Below, piece by piece: positions 38,355 to 50,500 of a DNA stretch of 64,000 nt. The notes beneath the pieces were generated by a model. It made no database searches. It saw only the letters and a program-made list of their open reading frames with translations, and was not told the DNA's origin. Position numbers and translations under genes: made by a program. The DNA is from Cannabis sativa (Eukaryota > Streptophyta > Magnoliopsida > Rosales > Cannabaceae): contig NC_083607.1 in NCBI RefSeq assembly GCF_029168945.1, forward strand, positions 39,169,257 to 39,233,256, written 5' to 3'. Position 1 is the first letter of the stretch, and each line of letters opens with the position of its first letter.

Positions 38355-38514
38355 ACCGGGTTTAATTACCTCGGAGTGTGTCACCAAATAGTTTAGATTT
38401 ATTTTAAATAATAATAGTAATAAGTATCTTGGTATTTATATGTATCAGGCATATTTATATTATTAGCATCCAATCCTCACTAACTGATTAGCTTTTGGTT
38501 CTCAGACCTAAGAA

Positions 38515-40096
38515 AATGCCTCCAAAAGGAAAGAAGACAAGGAGAACGGTTGGAGAAGACGCCCCTCAAGCTAATGTCCAACCTCCACAAGCTAAATTCC
38601 CTATGAACGCCCTTCTCGAAGCCTTAAGAGCTATTCTCGCTCAACAAATGGATCTTGCCGCTCGACAAAGTCATCATTTTCAGATCTTTCATCGGATCCA
38701 AGTGCCTGAGTTTGAGGGTGGACAAGATCCCATGGTAGCTAAAAGGTGGTTGAGGCAGATAAAGAAAAATTTCAACACAATAGGAACACCTAAGGAATAC
38801 CAAGTTACTTTCGCTGTGTCCAAGCTAGAGGGTGGTGCAGCAGATTGGTGGGAGACCTTGTCCAGGACAATGGAAACTGATGGGATGACTTGGCGAGAAT
38901 TTGAGGAAGTTTTCAGGGAACAATATTTTAGTCCATCTCACAGGAGGGCTTTTATTGGAGTATTTGATGGTCTAAGACAAGGGGATATGACTGTGAATGA
39001 ATTTTACATGAAGTTTGTAGAGCTATCCTCTTATGCATATCCTGGTGTTGTTGACCAACCCTTGGTGATTGAACAGTTTATGCATCGTTTGAGGCCTGCG
39101 ATACGTGGTCCAATAGCCCCTTTGACCTTTAACAACCTAACTGAGTGTGTGGCAGCAGCCTTGCGAACTGAGGCTCATGTAGAAGGGAATGAGAAGAAGA
39201 ATACAAGCAGAGGAAGAGGAAATGACCGAAAGATGACCAAGAAGAATCAAGGATAGTGGTCCCAAGGACAACAATTTAGTGGAGGTAGCACTAGTAGTGG
39301 TTCATCTGGAAAGACTCGTAGTGGACCATACGGGTGTTTCAGTTGTGGTCAACAAGGTCATAAGAAGAAAGATTGCCCGCAACGACAACAAAGATTTCAA
39401 GCATCTCATGGAGGACCCATAGGGAGCTATGTAGAGTCTACTCCTTTTCATGGACAGCCCAGGACAAACTAGTCTCAGTCTTCATCCTATGGCTTCACAC
39501 CCCAATCGGGCCAGCAGTCTCAGTATCAACATCAATTCAGACCACAAGGTTCAGGGTTCAACATGGGGTACTCACAAGGTTTCCAAACTCCTGCTCCTAG
39601 TGGGAGTCAAAGAGGGTACAATCAAGGTGGAGGGTCTGGTGCAAGTACAAGCTATCCTAGTCAGGGAAGGGGAAAGGCAAAAGCAAAGTCATCCGCTCAA
39701 GCCTACGCTCTTGGGGTTGATGATGTACAGGGCGGTGCTGACCAGGGAGTTGTTGATGGTATGGTTCTTATCTCACACTCTTGGGCTCATGTGTTATTTG
39801 ATACTGGTGCATCGCATTCCTTTATATCTTTGATGTTTGCTAGTATGTTGGGTTTGAGTTGGGAAACTTTTAGTCCTGCATTGCATTTGAGTGTACCTAT
39901 GGGGGGACATGGTGAGGTATCCACCATATGTAGGTCAGTTTGTATTGTGTTCGAGGGACACAAGTTGTCTGGAAATTTACTAGTGTTGCCTATGGGGAAA
40001 TTTGATGTAATTCTTGTTATGGATTGGTTGTCTAAATACCAAGCTATTGTGGATTGTTCACGTAAAAGAGTGACTCTTTTAACCCCCTGGTGGTGA
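38515..40096 (+). pseudogene. Gag and protease of Tekay-like element
   Basis: The frame starts MPPKGKKTRRT at 38515. The gag core contains KRWLRQIKKNFNTIG, GGAADWWETL and WREFEEVFREQYFSP. The zinc knuckle CFSCGQQGHKKKDC is at 39335-39376 (C-x2-C-x4-H-x4-C). The protease has DTGASHSFIS at 39800 and an MDWLSKYQAIVDC tail. TAG stops at 39254-39256 and 39470-39472 interrupt the frame; each would be CAG before one C-to-T change. A one-base insertion in a C run near 40083 shifts the frame and ends it at 40096. Confidence 0.9.
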
Positions 40097-40118
40097 TTTC
40101 ATTATTTATCGAGCCAAC

Positions 40119-41600
40119 ATGAGTGCAGTGAGACAAAATCCTATCTTAAGGGCATGTTTAGGTGGAAAGAGAAACTTAGAGTGTTATGGGAATCTGTTTG
40201 TGATCGATGATGAGTCTAGGGATTTAGACAAGTTCCCTTGGATATCAGTGGTTAGTGGTTTTCCGGATGTGTTTCCAGAGGATTTACCAGGGTTACCACC
40301 TGATAGGGAGATCGAGTTTTGCATTGATTTGATTCCCGGAGCTCAACCAGTTTCTATTGCGCCTTATCGCATGGCACCTGCAGAGTTGGCTGAATTGAAA
40401 AAAACAATTAGGGGAGTTGATGGATAAGGGCTACATCAGACATAGTACTTCTCTATGGGGAGCTCCAGTCTTGTTTGCCAAGAAAGCTGATGGGACTTTG
40501 CGACTTTGTGTCGACTATAGAAAGCTGAATCAAATGACAATTAAAAACAAATATCCTCTACCGAGGATTGATGAATTATTTGACCAACTTGGTGGTTCAA
40601 AGTTCTTTTCAAAGATTGATCTGAGGTCAAGCTACCATTAATTGAGGATTAGGGAATAAGATATCCCTAAGACTGCTTTTAGTACACGGTATGGACACTT
40701 TGACTTTTTGGTAATGCCATTTGGGTTAACGAATGCACCTGCTGCATTTATGGATCTTATGAATAGAGTCTTTAGACCTTTCTTGGATAAGTTTGTTGTG
40801 GTATTCATTGATGATATCTTGGTGTATTCTAAGACACGTGAGGATCATGCTGAACACTTGACAATAGTATTACAGACATTGAGAGATCATCAATTATACG
40901 CTAAGAAAGAGAAGTGTGAATTTTGGATGACTGAAGTCAAGTTTTTGGGCCATGTAATTTCTGAAGATGGTATCACCGTTGATCCTGCAAAGAGAGACTC
41001 TATTCTACAGTGGGAAAGACCAAAGAATGTCACTGAAGTTCGAAGTTTTCTTGGGTTGGCAGGCTACTACCGTCGCTTTGTAGAGAATTTCTCACGAATT
41101 GCTATGCCTTTGACAAAGTTAACAAGAAAAGAAGTAAAGTTTGTGTGGGATGATAGCTGGGAAGAAGCTTTTAGAGAATTGAAGGAAAGATTAACTTCGG
41201 CGCCTTTTCTCACTGTTCCTAATAGTGAGGAACCATATGTGGTATTCACTGATGCTTCAGGTACTGGATTAGGAGGTGTCCTCATGCAAAATGGCAAGGT
41301 GGTTGCCTATGCTTCTCGATAATTGAAACCACATGAGAAGAATTACCCTACGCATGACCTAGAAGTTGCTGCGGTAATCTTTGTCTTGAAAATTTGGAGA
41401 TGTTATTTATATGGCGTAAAGTTTGAGTTATACTCAGATCATAAGAGCTTGAAGTATCTTTTTCCTCAAAGGGACTTGAACTTGAGGCAAAGAAGATGGG
41501 TTGAGTATATGGAAGACTATGATTTCACTTTGCAGTATCACCCCGGGAAAGCTAATGTAGTAGCTGATGCACTAAGTAGAAAGCCTCATAGAACTTTGGC
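40119..41600 (+). pseudogene. Reverse transcriptase and RNase H of Tekay-like element
   Basis: It begins after the frameshift with the conserved pre-RT segment [16 protein letters not shown]. An extra A in an A-run near 40400 shifts frame again. RT motifs: [41 protein letters not shown], and the catalytic box FIDDILVYS at 40804. The RNase H begins [12 protein letters not shown] and ends [19 protein letters not shown] stops at about 40639, 40660 and 41320 are each explained by CAA to TAA. The enzyme would convert element RNA to DNA; this copy is inactive. Confidence 0.9.
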
Positions 41601-43163
41601 ATGTTTGGCTCTTGAGGACTGGAAAAGGACAATCACAATGGGTGATTATAACTTGCAATACTATGAAGGGGAAGAAGTAGCTTGTATCTCTAACTTAGTG
41701 GCTACACCAGTACTACTTCAACAAGTTAAGCAACGTCAGTCGCAAGATGAAAAAATAAGACTTATTTGGAACCGAATCCAGGATGGTGAGCAACTAGATG
41801 GGTGGACAGTTAATAGTGAAGGGTATCTATACCATATGGGAAGACTAGTTGTTGCAGATATCCCTGAACTTAGGGAGACCATTTTGATTGAGGCCCATAG
41901 ATCCAAATTCGCTGTACATCCTGGAAGTACAAAGATGTACCAAGATTTAAAGAGACAATATTGGTGGGAAGGAATGAAAAGAGATGTGGCCAACTTTGTA
42001 GCTAAGTGTATAGTATGTCAGCAAGTAAAGGCTGAGCATCAGAGACCCTCAGGTTTACTTCAACCTTTGCCGATACCAGAATGGAAGTGGGACAAGATTA
42101 CCATGGACTTTGTTACTGGGTTGCCATTGACACCTTTGAAGCATGACGTTGTTTGGGTTATTGTTGATCGTTTGACTAAGTCTGCTCATTTTATTCCAAT
42201 CAGGAAGGATTACAAGCTTACCAAGCGAGCTCGACTTTATGTAGACAATATAGTTCGACTACATGGAGTGCCTTCAAGCATTGTTTCTGATAGAGATCCT
42301 CGATTTACATCAAGGTTTTGGAAGGCCTTGCAACAAGCCTTAGGGATTGAACTTCACTTGAGTACTGCCCATCATCCACAGACAAATGGACAGTCTGAGA
42401 GGACCATACAGACTTTGGAAGACATGCTTCGCTCTTGTGTTTTGGATTTTGGAGGTAGTTGGGGAGAACACTTGTCACTGGTGGAATTCACATACAACAA
42501 CAGCTACCAAGCTAGTATAGGCATGGCTCCTTATGAGGCCTTATATGGGAGACCATGCAGATCGCCATTGTGTTGGGCAGAACCAGATGAGCATGTCACC
42601 ATTGGACCCCAGATTATCACTAGTACCACTGAAAAGATTAAAGGAATCCATAAAGACTTAAGGTTGTTGAAAGTCGTCAGAAAAGCTATGCTGATCTCCA
42701 TCGACGGGAAGTTGAGTTTGATGTGGGTGATTATGTCTTCTTGAAAGTTACTCCTATGCGTGGTGTAACGAGATTTGGAGTGAAGGGTAAGCTAGCCCAG
42801 AGATATATTGGACCTTTTGAGGTTATCGAGAGGATTGGGGAGGTCACTTATCGATTAAACTTACCAGGACAGTTGGGACATGTTCATAATGTGTTCCATG
42901 TGTCTATGTTGAGGAAGTATACTCCAGATCCGTCACATGTTATTGAGTATGAGGCTATCCCTCTTCAGGAAGATGTGACTTATGAAGAACAACCTGTCAA
43001 AATCTTAGCGAGAGAGCTAAAAGTGTTAAAGAACAGAGAGATTCCAGTAGTCAAGGTCTTATGGAAGAACAACAGAGAAGACGAGGCTACTTGGGAGTTA
43101 GAGTCGGAGATGTATATGAAGTATCCTCACTTGTTTAATTTTCAAGTTGAAGTTGTACTTTGA
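41601..43163 (+). pseudogene. Integrase with chromodomain of Tekay-like element
   Basis: A zinc-binding HHCC segment runs from [17 protein letters not shown] to CIVCQQVK. Catalytic residues are Asp in MDFVTGLP, Asp in [10 protein letters not shown] and Glu in [14 protein letters not shown], so the DDE triad is intact. A frame change near 42665 separates the last 146 codons, which hold a GPFEVIERIGEVTYRLNLP segment and a chromodomain-like end (REIPVVKVLWKN to WELESEMYMKYPHLF). In chromoviruses this domain steers integration toward modified histones. Confidence 0.9.
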
Positions 43164-43185
43164 AATTTCGGGACGAAATTTCTTT

Positions 43186-43198
43186 AAGGAGGGGAGAA
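43186..43198 (+). other. Polypurine tract of Tekay-like element
   Basis: AAGGAGGGGAGAA directly precedes the 3' LTR start TGTAAGACC. Confidence 0.9.
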
Positions 43199-45248
43199 TG
43201 TAAGACCTCGGTTTGACCGGGTCAAAAAGTGTTATATATATATAATAAATAATATAATATATATATGTATGTAAAAAAAAAATTATTATTTTGAATATAT
43301 ACGGAACCTTTCGTCCCTCTCTCTCTCTCTCTATCTATATCTCTCTCTTTAAAATACAAAAATAAAACCCATAAACCTCCATAACCACCACACTCCGGCG
43401 ACCCACCTCCGGCCACCGCCCGGCCCCACGCGCCGGACAAATCGGAAGCCCAAGTGCCGGCGACCTCAACCCCCAAGCAGCGCCGCCCCTCCCGCCGCCG
43501 TTAACTCGGGATCGCAAGTCAAAGTTTGGGGTTTCAAACTTTGAACGGATTTTCCGGTCACCTCCGGCGTCCATTTGACGAATCGTCTTCACCACTAAAC
43601 TCAGCTCGTCGAGGAGAACAACCTACACTAAACCATTTTTCCCGGTTCACTACTTTTTCCGGTGACTTTTTTGTAGCTCCGCCCCTTTCCGGCGACTTTT
43701 CGGTGACATCGTGTACCGTTTTGACAAACGGTTGGCATGGGTGTGATCTACTCGTCGAGGTGGTCATTTTGATATATACTACTCCTATTTTTGGCGACAT
43801 TTTCGGTACACCAATTTTTACCGCCACCGATTGTTAATGTGCACCGCTTAGGTGAGGCTTCGGAACCTCAAATTTTAAATATAGTCATATTATATATCGT
43901 TGGACTCGGTTTTGAATGTAGAATGCGATGAGGATAATTATTTAACCATTTGATGGTATAGGTGAGAGTAATATGTAAGTTTGGACTAAACAATTGGAGC
44001 TCGGGACTTGAGAGCTTAAGATCGTCTTTTGGAAAAAGTTTAACGACTCGAGAGAGGTAGGGACTCAACTTGATTATTGGACTTGATTTTTATATGTGTT
44101 GTATAACATTAGACATATTCCAATTTTTATGATTTACAAAATTGTTTGAAAAATTAAAAACTTAATCTGCATATTTTTCTGGACTGTTCTGGGACACTGA
44201 GTGCCAAATACATTTTTGTGTGCAAATATTTATGCAGGTTATGATTTTTAAGTTTATTCAAAATACAGCTGTTATGCTGCCGAATTTTCTAAAAAATAAA
44301 AAGGAATATGTTCTTTTGTTATGCTTATTATTTGCCTGCTTTGGTTATATTGATGAGAGCCATGGTTATCATGTTCGGTGCATATTGTTGTTTCACGACC
44401 TAGTCTCTGTGTCATCATAGGTAGATCAGGTGTGCACTCATCTGTAGGTGAAAGACCTAGAATCTGTACAGGGAGTGAATTAAATCTGAGTCCCGGTATT
44501 TATGGTGGATATCAGATGCGACTACCCGGTTTTGGATGTCGTTTTCTATGATTGGTATTAAGAGCTAGGGGTCTAGCGGACGGTGTGATATGCATTTGAC
44601 CTTTGATTTGTGATTATTTGTGGTCTCTCTATTTTATTTGTACATACTGATACTGTTGATGAGATATTTTATTTTTATAAAGCTAACCATGCAGGAATTT
44701 TATTAAATCAAGGGTCCTTTGATATTAGTTGTTTTCCTACTGGGCTTTATAAGCTCACCCCTATTTTCTCCCATTCCAGGAACTCATTTTGATGCTAGTG
44801 GATGAGGATGGTACCATTGGGAAAGGAATGTCGTTATTAGTTTAGTCATATTTTACTCTTTCACCTTCTAATGAGAATGATCTTGTATTTAAGAACAAAT
44901 GGATGGTCTGGATGACTTAAATTAGCTATGTACTAGTTAGAAATGGGAAATGATGGATGCTAGGTATTATTTTGGTATTTTATTGACTTATTAAATCTAT
45001 CTATTTGGTGATTACATAACTGTGGGGATATTACTGTTCTTTTATATTGATGAGTGGTCCTGATTTTATTACTAATATTTTCTTATTAATATAGGAGTTA
45101 ATCCATATCTTTTAAATTAGTATTTTGTAATATAAATAAAAGGATCATTTATAAGCTTTATTTTCCTACAAGGGTCAAAGTGTGACCTTTGACCACCCAA
45201 GTTATGGATATTACACATCTGCCACAGCCTAGGGCTCGGGTCGTGACA
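43199..45248 (+). repeat. 3' LTR of Tekay-like element
   Basis: 2050 bp, collinear with the 5' LTR. It ends GTGACA directly before the CATAG target duplication. Confidence 0.93.
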
Positions 45249-45528
45249 CATAGCAAGTCAAGTACTCAATCATAGTGAGTTAGACAGTAGTAACCAAACT
45301 CGAAGGAGAGAAAGAGATCCAGGTTCAGATCTTGATAATGCTCTACTACAGAAAGGAATCAAGGGCTAGAGATCTTGAACGGAAGGAGTCATTAGATTTC
45401 GCCGCAATCAACGTAAGGTTTTCTTAACACTTATGTGTTTATTTCATTGTTTTAGAGAATTCATATTTAGGATGTTAATTAAACATACTTGTTAGTAAAT
45501 CTAGATCTTGGTAAAATCTTCCCAATAT
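45249..45528 (+). repeat. Copia LTR subfamily B, second part
   Basis: It continues the LTR interrupted at 36276: CATAG repeat, the ACTCAATCATAGTGAG region, GATCTTGATAATGC, an ACGTAAGG region and an end CCCAATA. Together the two parts are about 1.90 kb, the family length. Confidence 0.85.
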
Positions 45529-45912
45529 AGTATACGGGACAAGTCCCAAGATTTCTTGGGATTGTGTGAGAGGTGTGACACATAAGCAGCTCACGATACC
45601 ATAGACTGTCTTGGAAACCTTTCTAACTCCCATTTCTGGATGACCTCTTGATGACATTCCCGTCCAGTTCAAGACTCTTATAAGTCTCATTAATCTTTCA
45701 AAGTGTGTAACTCTCGTACCTAGGAATCAGAGTGTCAGACATGATCCAAACATGTTGTCCGAATTTACCATCACATGTAGGGAAAATTGCCACGTTAGTG
45801 TTCTTGAGTTAGATGATGGGCCTGATGTCCTTTGGGCCTCTGTGAGAGGCCATGTGTCACCTATCGAAAAACGCCAATAAGATTAATTCTCTATGTGCTC
45901 AAAATTGATAGG
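45529..45912. other. Unassigned intergenic stretch
   Basis: It begins directly at the presumed LTR end and shows no protein similarity. It contains a short palindrome, TCCCAAGATTTCTTGGGA, near 45545. A 71-codon minus-strand frame overlaps it, but it runs into the LTR and is not convincing. It may be flanking DNA or the rest of an older repeat. Confidence 0.4.
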
Positions 45913-45920
45913 AGTATATG

Positions 45921-46118
45921 TAGGGCCGACCCTGAGTTGAAATGGGCCATAGGCAAAAATAAATTTTTTGGGCCCTTACTATAAAGATAAATAGTATTTT
46001 TAAAAAATTATTAAAAATATATATATTTTTTAAAAGGTAATTTTTTTTTTTATTTGAGCCCTTAAAATGAGTGGGCCCAAAATATGAGCCTAACCCGCTT
46101 ATACTTAAGGCCACCCTG
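45921..46118. mobile_element. hAT-like MITE (198 bp)
   Basis: The element starts TAGGGCCGACC and ends GGCCACCCTG, whose reverse complement is CAGGGTGGCC. The imperfect inverted ends follow the T/CAGGG pattern of hAT transposons. Perfect 8-bp direct repeats AGTATATG (45913-45920 and 46119-46126) flank it, the hAT target length. The inside is AT-rich with GGGCCC motifs and no ORF. It lies about 1.06 kb upstream of the PLATZ TATA box. Confidence 0.65.
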
Positions 46119-46126
46119 AGTATATG

Positions 46127-46841
46127 TGCAATTGAAGTTAAACTATTATTATAATAAATATGATATATTTTTATATATGGAAAAAAAAAATCTAAATTAG
46201 TGTATGACAAATTCCTTCTAATGTGGCTATGATCATACGTGTTGATTGATTTTATAACAAAAATAAAATTATAGCCAAACACAAAATCATGGTATAATTA
46301 TATCAAAGTAGAGGAATGGAGAATTATTTCATCGCAATGTATATCCCAGTATTCCACCCTATCCTTCCTAATGAATCAATCTTTTCTTTTTTCTTTCCTT
46401 CTTATCCATTCAAACATATTGCCTTATATCTGGTCTCGTATCACTCTTATAATGGGTGAAGTAGTCTTTTTGCTCTTTTGCTTTTGTCTTTAGCTAAGAT
46501 AATTGAGTCTCTCATTAAATGAAATGATATATTATATGTACTTATTTTCTTGAAATGTTTTAGGTGGATATTTATTTACAATTCGCATTGATAAATTTTA
46601 TTTTAACACAGTTAAATGGTTCCTTTTGATATGTTTAATTCCCTTACAAATTTGACTCCCTATTATTTTTTTTTCCTTCCTCAAAACGTGCTTTATTAAT
46701 TTCCAATCAGTTTTGGATAGATAGAGATGTATCTACATTCAATCAAGTTATTACACCTTGCGGAAAAAAAAAATCAAGTTATTAATTGATACGTACCATA
46801 AAAATAAAATAGCGCAGTACTCAGTTACTCGCTTAGGCCAG

Positions 46842-46894
<53 letters not shown>

Positions 46895-47180
46895 CATTAA
46901 TATATGCCAATTAATAACTGTATCCTTATCCTACAAAAACATCATTCCCGGCCGGTATTACAATTTCTTAAGATCAATTAGTTAGAAACCATTTTATTTC
47001 TCACTATAGAGTGTGAGTTCTTCAATAAAAATTAGTTGTATACATGTACATACATACGTACATACATACATACATTTTTCTTTTCTTTTTTTCTTTTTCA
47101 CTTTGTCCATATAAAATGACAGATACTCTCTCTCTCTCTGATCTCCTAGAAACGACAACAATTCTGGAACCTCCCTCTGC
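46127..47180. other. Intergenic region upstream of PLATZ gene
   Basis: AT-rich sequence without coding potential. It holds an ATT microsatellite (46842-46894), a CATA-type repeat (47040-47075) and a CT run (47126-47140) just before the TATA box. Distal promoter elements of the PLATZ gene would lie here. Confidence 0.5.
46842..46894. repeat. (ATT)n microsatellite
   Basis: 53 bases of uninterrupted ATT, nearly 18 units, about 0.3 kb upstream of the promoter. Likely variable in length among individuals. Confidence 0.95.
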
Positions 47181-47188
47181 TATAAAAA
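47181..47188 (+). promoter_or_regulatory. Probable TATA box of PLATZ gene
   Basis: TATAAAAA preceded by a pyrimidine patch (CTCTCTCTCTCTGATCTCC) gives a standard plant core promoter. Transcription would start near 47210-47220, leaving a 5' UTR of about 330 bases. That leader is rich in GA/CT repeats (47357-47370 and 47500-47547), a common feature of plant leaders. Confidence 0.6.
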
Positions 47189-47547
47189 GAGAACTTTGGT
47201 TTAGGGTTTTGAAAGGTCACTTGTAGAACAAAGAAACAACAACCCAAAAAAAAAAATAAAAGAAAAGAAGAAATTAAGAAAAATAAACTCGTAAATATTC
47301 ATTGCCACACCCCCACTCAGAGAGTACTGGTGTCAGCTCCACCTAGCTATCTTTTAGAGAGAGAGAGAGAAAAGTTCCTCTCTCAGCTTCAGCTGGGTCT
47401 ATTAATAATTAGCTTTCATTAGTTCTCTACATATTTCTCATATCACTCACTACTCTTTCTTTGTATTTACATATATAAATATATATATAATTGGAAAGAA
47501 GAAAAGAAAGAAAGAAAGAAATTTGGTAGAGAGAGAAAGAGAGAGAG

Positions 47548-50500
47548 ATGGTAAGAGAAGTATATGGTTCAGGAGCAGGTATGGATACGAATATGAAACC
47601 TGCATGGCTAGAGGGTCTGATGGCTGAGACATTCTTTGGTGGTTGTGGGGTCCACGAGAATCGCAGGAAGAACGAGAAGAACGTTTTTTGCTTGAACTGT
47701 TGCCTTAGTATATGCCCTCACTGCCTTCCTTCTCACCGCTCTCATCCTCTTCTTCAGGTTCTCTCTCTCTCTCTACTCTCTTCACTTTTCACCACCACCA
47801 CCACCACCACCACCATCATCATCATCTTTCGCCAAATTCCAATTTTGTCCTTCCCTTCATATAATTTGTTTATTTCTTCCTTCTTGTTATTGAGATAGTA
47901 TTTAATATATATATTTATAAATTTCGACATTAAATTATTTTCTTTTATAACCTTATCATAATAATTTCTGGGTATTTGGGAACTTGTTATGGGCTAATTT
48001 AATATTTTTTTCCTCTCGATCTCCATATTGAATTTGTAATAGGTTCTAGGATTACAAAAAAAGAATTACTCAGTATTTTGTTTGGCTAGTTTTATTGTAT
48101 AATTTTAATGCGCCACTAGCCCTCTTGGAATTGAAAATTTAGCTTGTGGGTGTGTTTTGATAATTTTTATTTAGTTTAGGTGTTGGAAATTTTCAAAGTA
48201 TTTGTCTTAACTTTCCCGTTATTGTACAATTTTCAATAATTTCATTCTTTTTGCTCGAAGCTATCATTTCCATTCATAATTGCGCTATTTGTTTACTACT
48301 CATTCTGCTGCTCTTTCTGTCCTTTTTCCTCTTCTCTTGTGACGTTGTAAATAATGTTTATTTCATTAATTCATTGACCTGTATATTCACCCTTTGTACT
48401 GAAGCTAAGGGTCCCTATTTTATTATATATTTTGTCATGAAGAAAGGAAGGAGAAGAATACCAATATATGACTTCTGGATAATTCTTTTGAATGCATACA
48501 AAATTTTCTATTTCTTGTATACGGTTGAACCCTGCTCTTTGGATTTGGATTCTTTCCCATTAATAGTAGATCTCTTTATTTTATCCATTTCCACTGTAAA
48601 GGTTACTCACCTGTTGCTTTCAAAGAAAGCGAAAGTTTGACTCGTATATTTCAAAATCCAAAATTATATTTCCTTAAATTATTTACTTATTTATTAATTT
48701 TCTGAAACAAAATTCGACAATTTTTATAACTTATACAGGTTTAGTTAATATATGTTTGTTCCGTGACTCAGGTTATTTTTGTCTTAATAAACAGCTCACG
48801 ATAATTAAATTTCCAAGATGGGTAGCCTGGAAGAGTTAAATTTTGCACAGTAAAAACTTTCATAGAAAAGTCATGCCCAAGAAACGTAGGGTGATGATGA
48901 TGATGAAAGCTGCTTAATGATGACTATTTATGGCATATTAAATACCCAGAAATTGTAAAAGAAATATTAATTATATTATATATACGTATGTATTTATTTC
49001 TGTATGTATGTATTGAAGCCATAAATACTAAAACAATGCAGCCAATTGAGTTTTTGATCGCATGTGTGACAGGTCAGGCGTTATGTTTACCACGACGTTG
49101 TTCGATTGGGGGATCTTGAAAAGCTCATTGACTGTGCTTTCATCCAGGTACTTTCAGTTTTCATCTTTGACTTCCAATACACCAAAAATGAGAAATAGAA
49201 AAGAAAAAGAAAAAAAAAAACTTATTACATTCACACATAATTTATACCAAAATATTTACACACCTTGTGACAAATTAGATAGTTTGTATAACATTTTCGT
49301 ATAAAAATTATAAATTCTTTTTTCTATTTTTTTTTATATGGATATAAAAATTAGAAGTTGTGTACAAATGTTCTGATATATATGTACAATCATAATTTGA
49401 AGGAATCTCATTTATTATTGGAAAAAGAAAAACTGAATATAATTTCAATTTGACTAACAATGACATGGTAGAATTGGACTATGTATTTGTCATGTGTATT
49501 AATTGAAGTGGGCCTACTATTTCTATAAATATATAAATATTTATATATGTATGTGAGAGTTAATTACTATTCATACTTGGACGAACTCAATAATGGTTTC
49601 AGCCCAATTGCATAGTGTTAATAATTTTACTTGACAAGTAATAATAATTTTTGAATTATTTGGTTTTGGCAGCCTTATACAATTAACGGTGCCAAAGTGA
49701 TTTTTTTGAATCAAAGGCCACAGTCTAGGAGTTGCAAAGGAACTGCCAACATTTGCTTCACTTGTGATCGAATTCTCCAAGAGCCATTTCACTTCTGCTC
49801 TCTCTCATGCAAGGTCGACCACTTACTTAATTAATTATTACTTCATTTAATTAATATTTTCTAAATTCCCAATGTCAAATTCATATTTATATTAATTTTA
49901 TGCTCTTGGTCATTAGGGTTTAATTTATCCACAAATAATATTCCTTGAATTGAGCAATATTCTTGCCACGTGGATATGTTTTTATGCTTTTTCCGTCTGC
50001 AAATTATGCAGATACCATACTTGGGGTTTGTGCTTGCTCAATCTATTGTCTGGTCATGTTTTAATTACCCTTTTACCATTCAAAACACTACATCTTGGTA
50101 AACTATACATATTGGGCCTCTCTCTTTGTTGTAAAGATACAGACGTTAAAATTCAAAAATTATCAAAGTCAATATTATATAGTTATCAATTATTCAAATA
50201 AATATTTTTGGGAATCCTAGTCAAGTGTTGTCATAAATCAAAAATAAAAAAATGGCAAATTATGTATCAATGCAGGTTGATTTTATGGTGAACCAAGGGG
50301 ACGATTTGACAACAATTCTCTACCGTTTCGATGAGTCCGATTTCACAATTTCTCAGTTCGAGGGATTGAGGATGGATGGCTCTGAGGTCACTGACGATGA
50401 AAATGGTCCAAATTTGGATGATCATAACCCTATGCACTACGGACATTCTTCCGGCTCCCGTGATGCTTCTAGCAACTCCGCTATTTCACGGGAACAGGTT

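Larger units (their letters stand above)
36277..45248 (+). mobile_element. Complete Ty3/gypsy chromovirus, Tekay/Del-like, 9.0 kb
   Basis: TGTAAGACC...GTGACA termini, LTRs of 2060 and 2050 bp, a Met-tRNA PBS, gag-pol with a C-terminal chromodomain-like segment, a purine tract, and a perfect 5-bp target duplication CATAG (36272-36276 and 45249-45253). Domain order (gag, protease, RT, RNase H, integrase, chromodomain) and the FRDEIS-type end before the 3' LTR match the Tekay/Del clade. The polyprotein is broken by five stop codons and three one-base indels. The LTRs differ by roughly 50-60 substitutions by eye (2-3%), so insertion is recent compared with the surrounding copia relics. Confidence 0.93.

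Noticed and set aside
45475..45690. 71-codon minus-strand frame at the right border of LTR B
   Set aside because: It crosses from unassigned sequence into the LTR end, so it cannot be one original gene.
48251..48640. 129-codon frame in PLATZ intron 1
   Set aside because: A hydrophobic, low-complexity product from T-rich intron sequence; no conserved motif.
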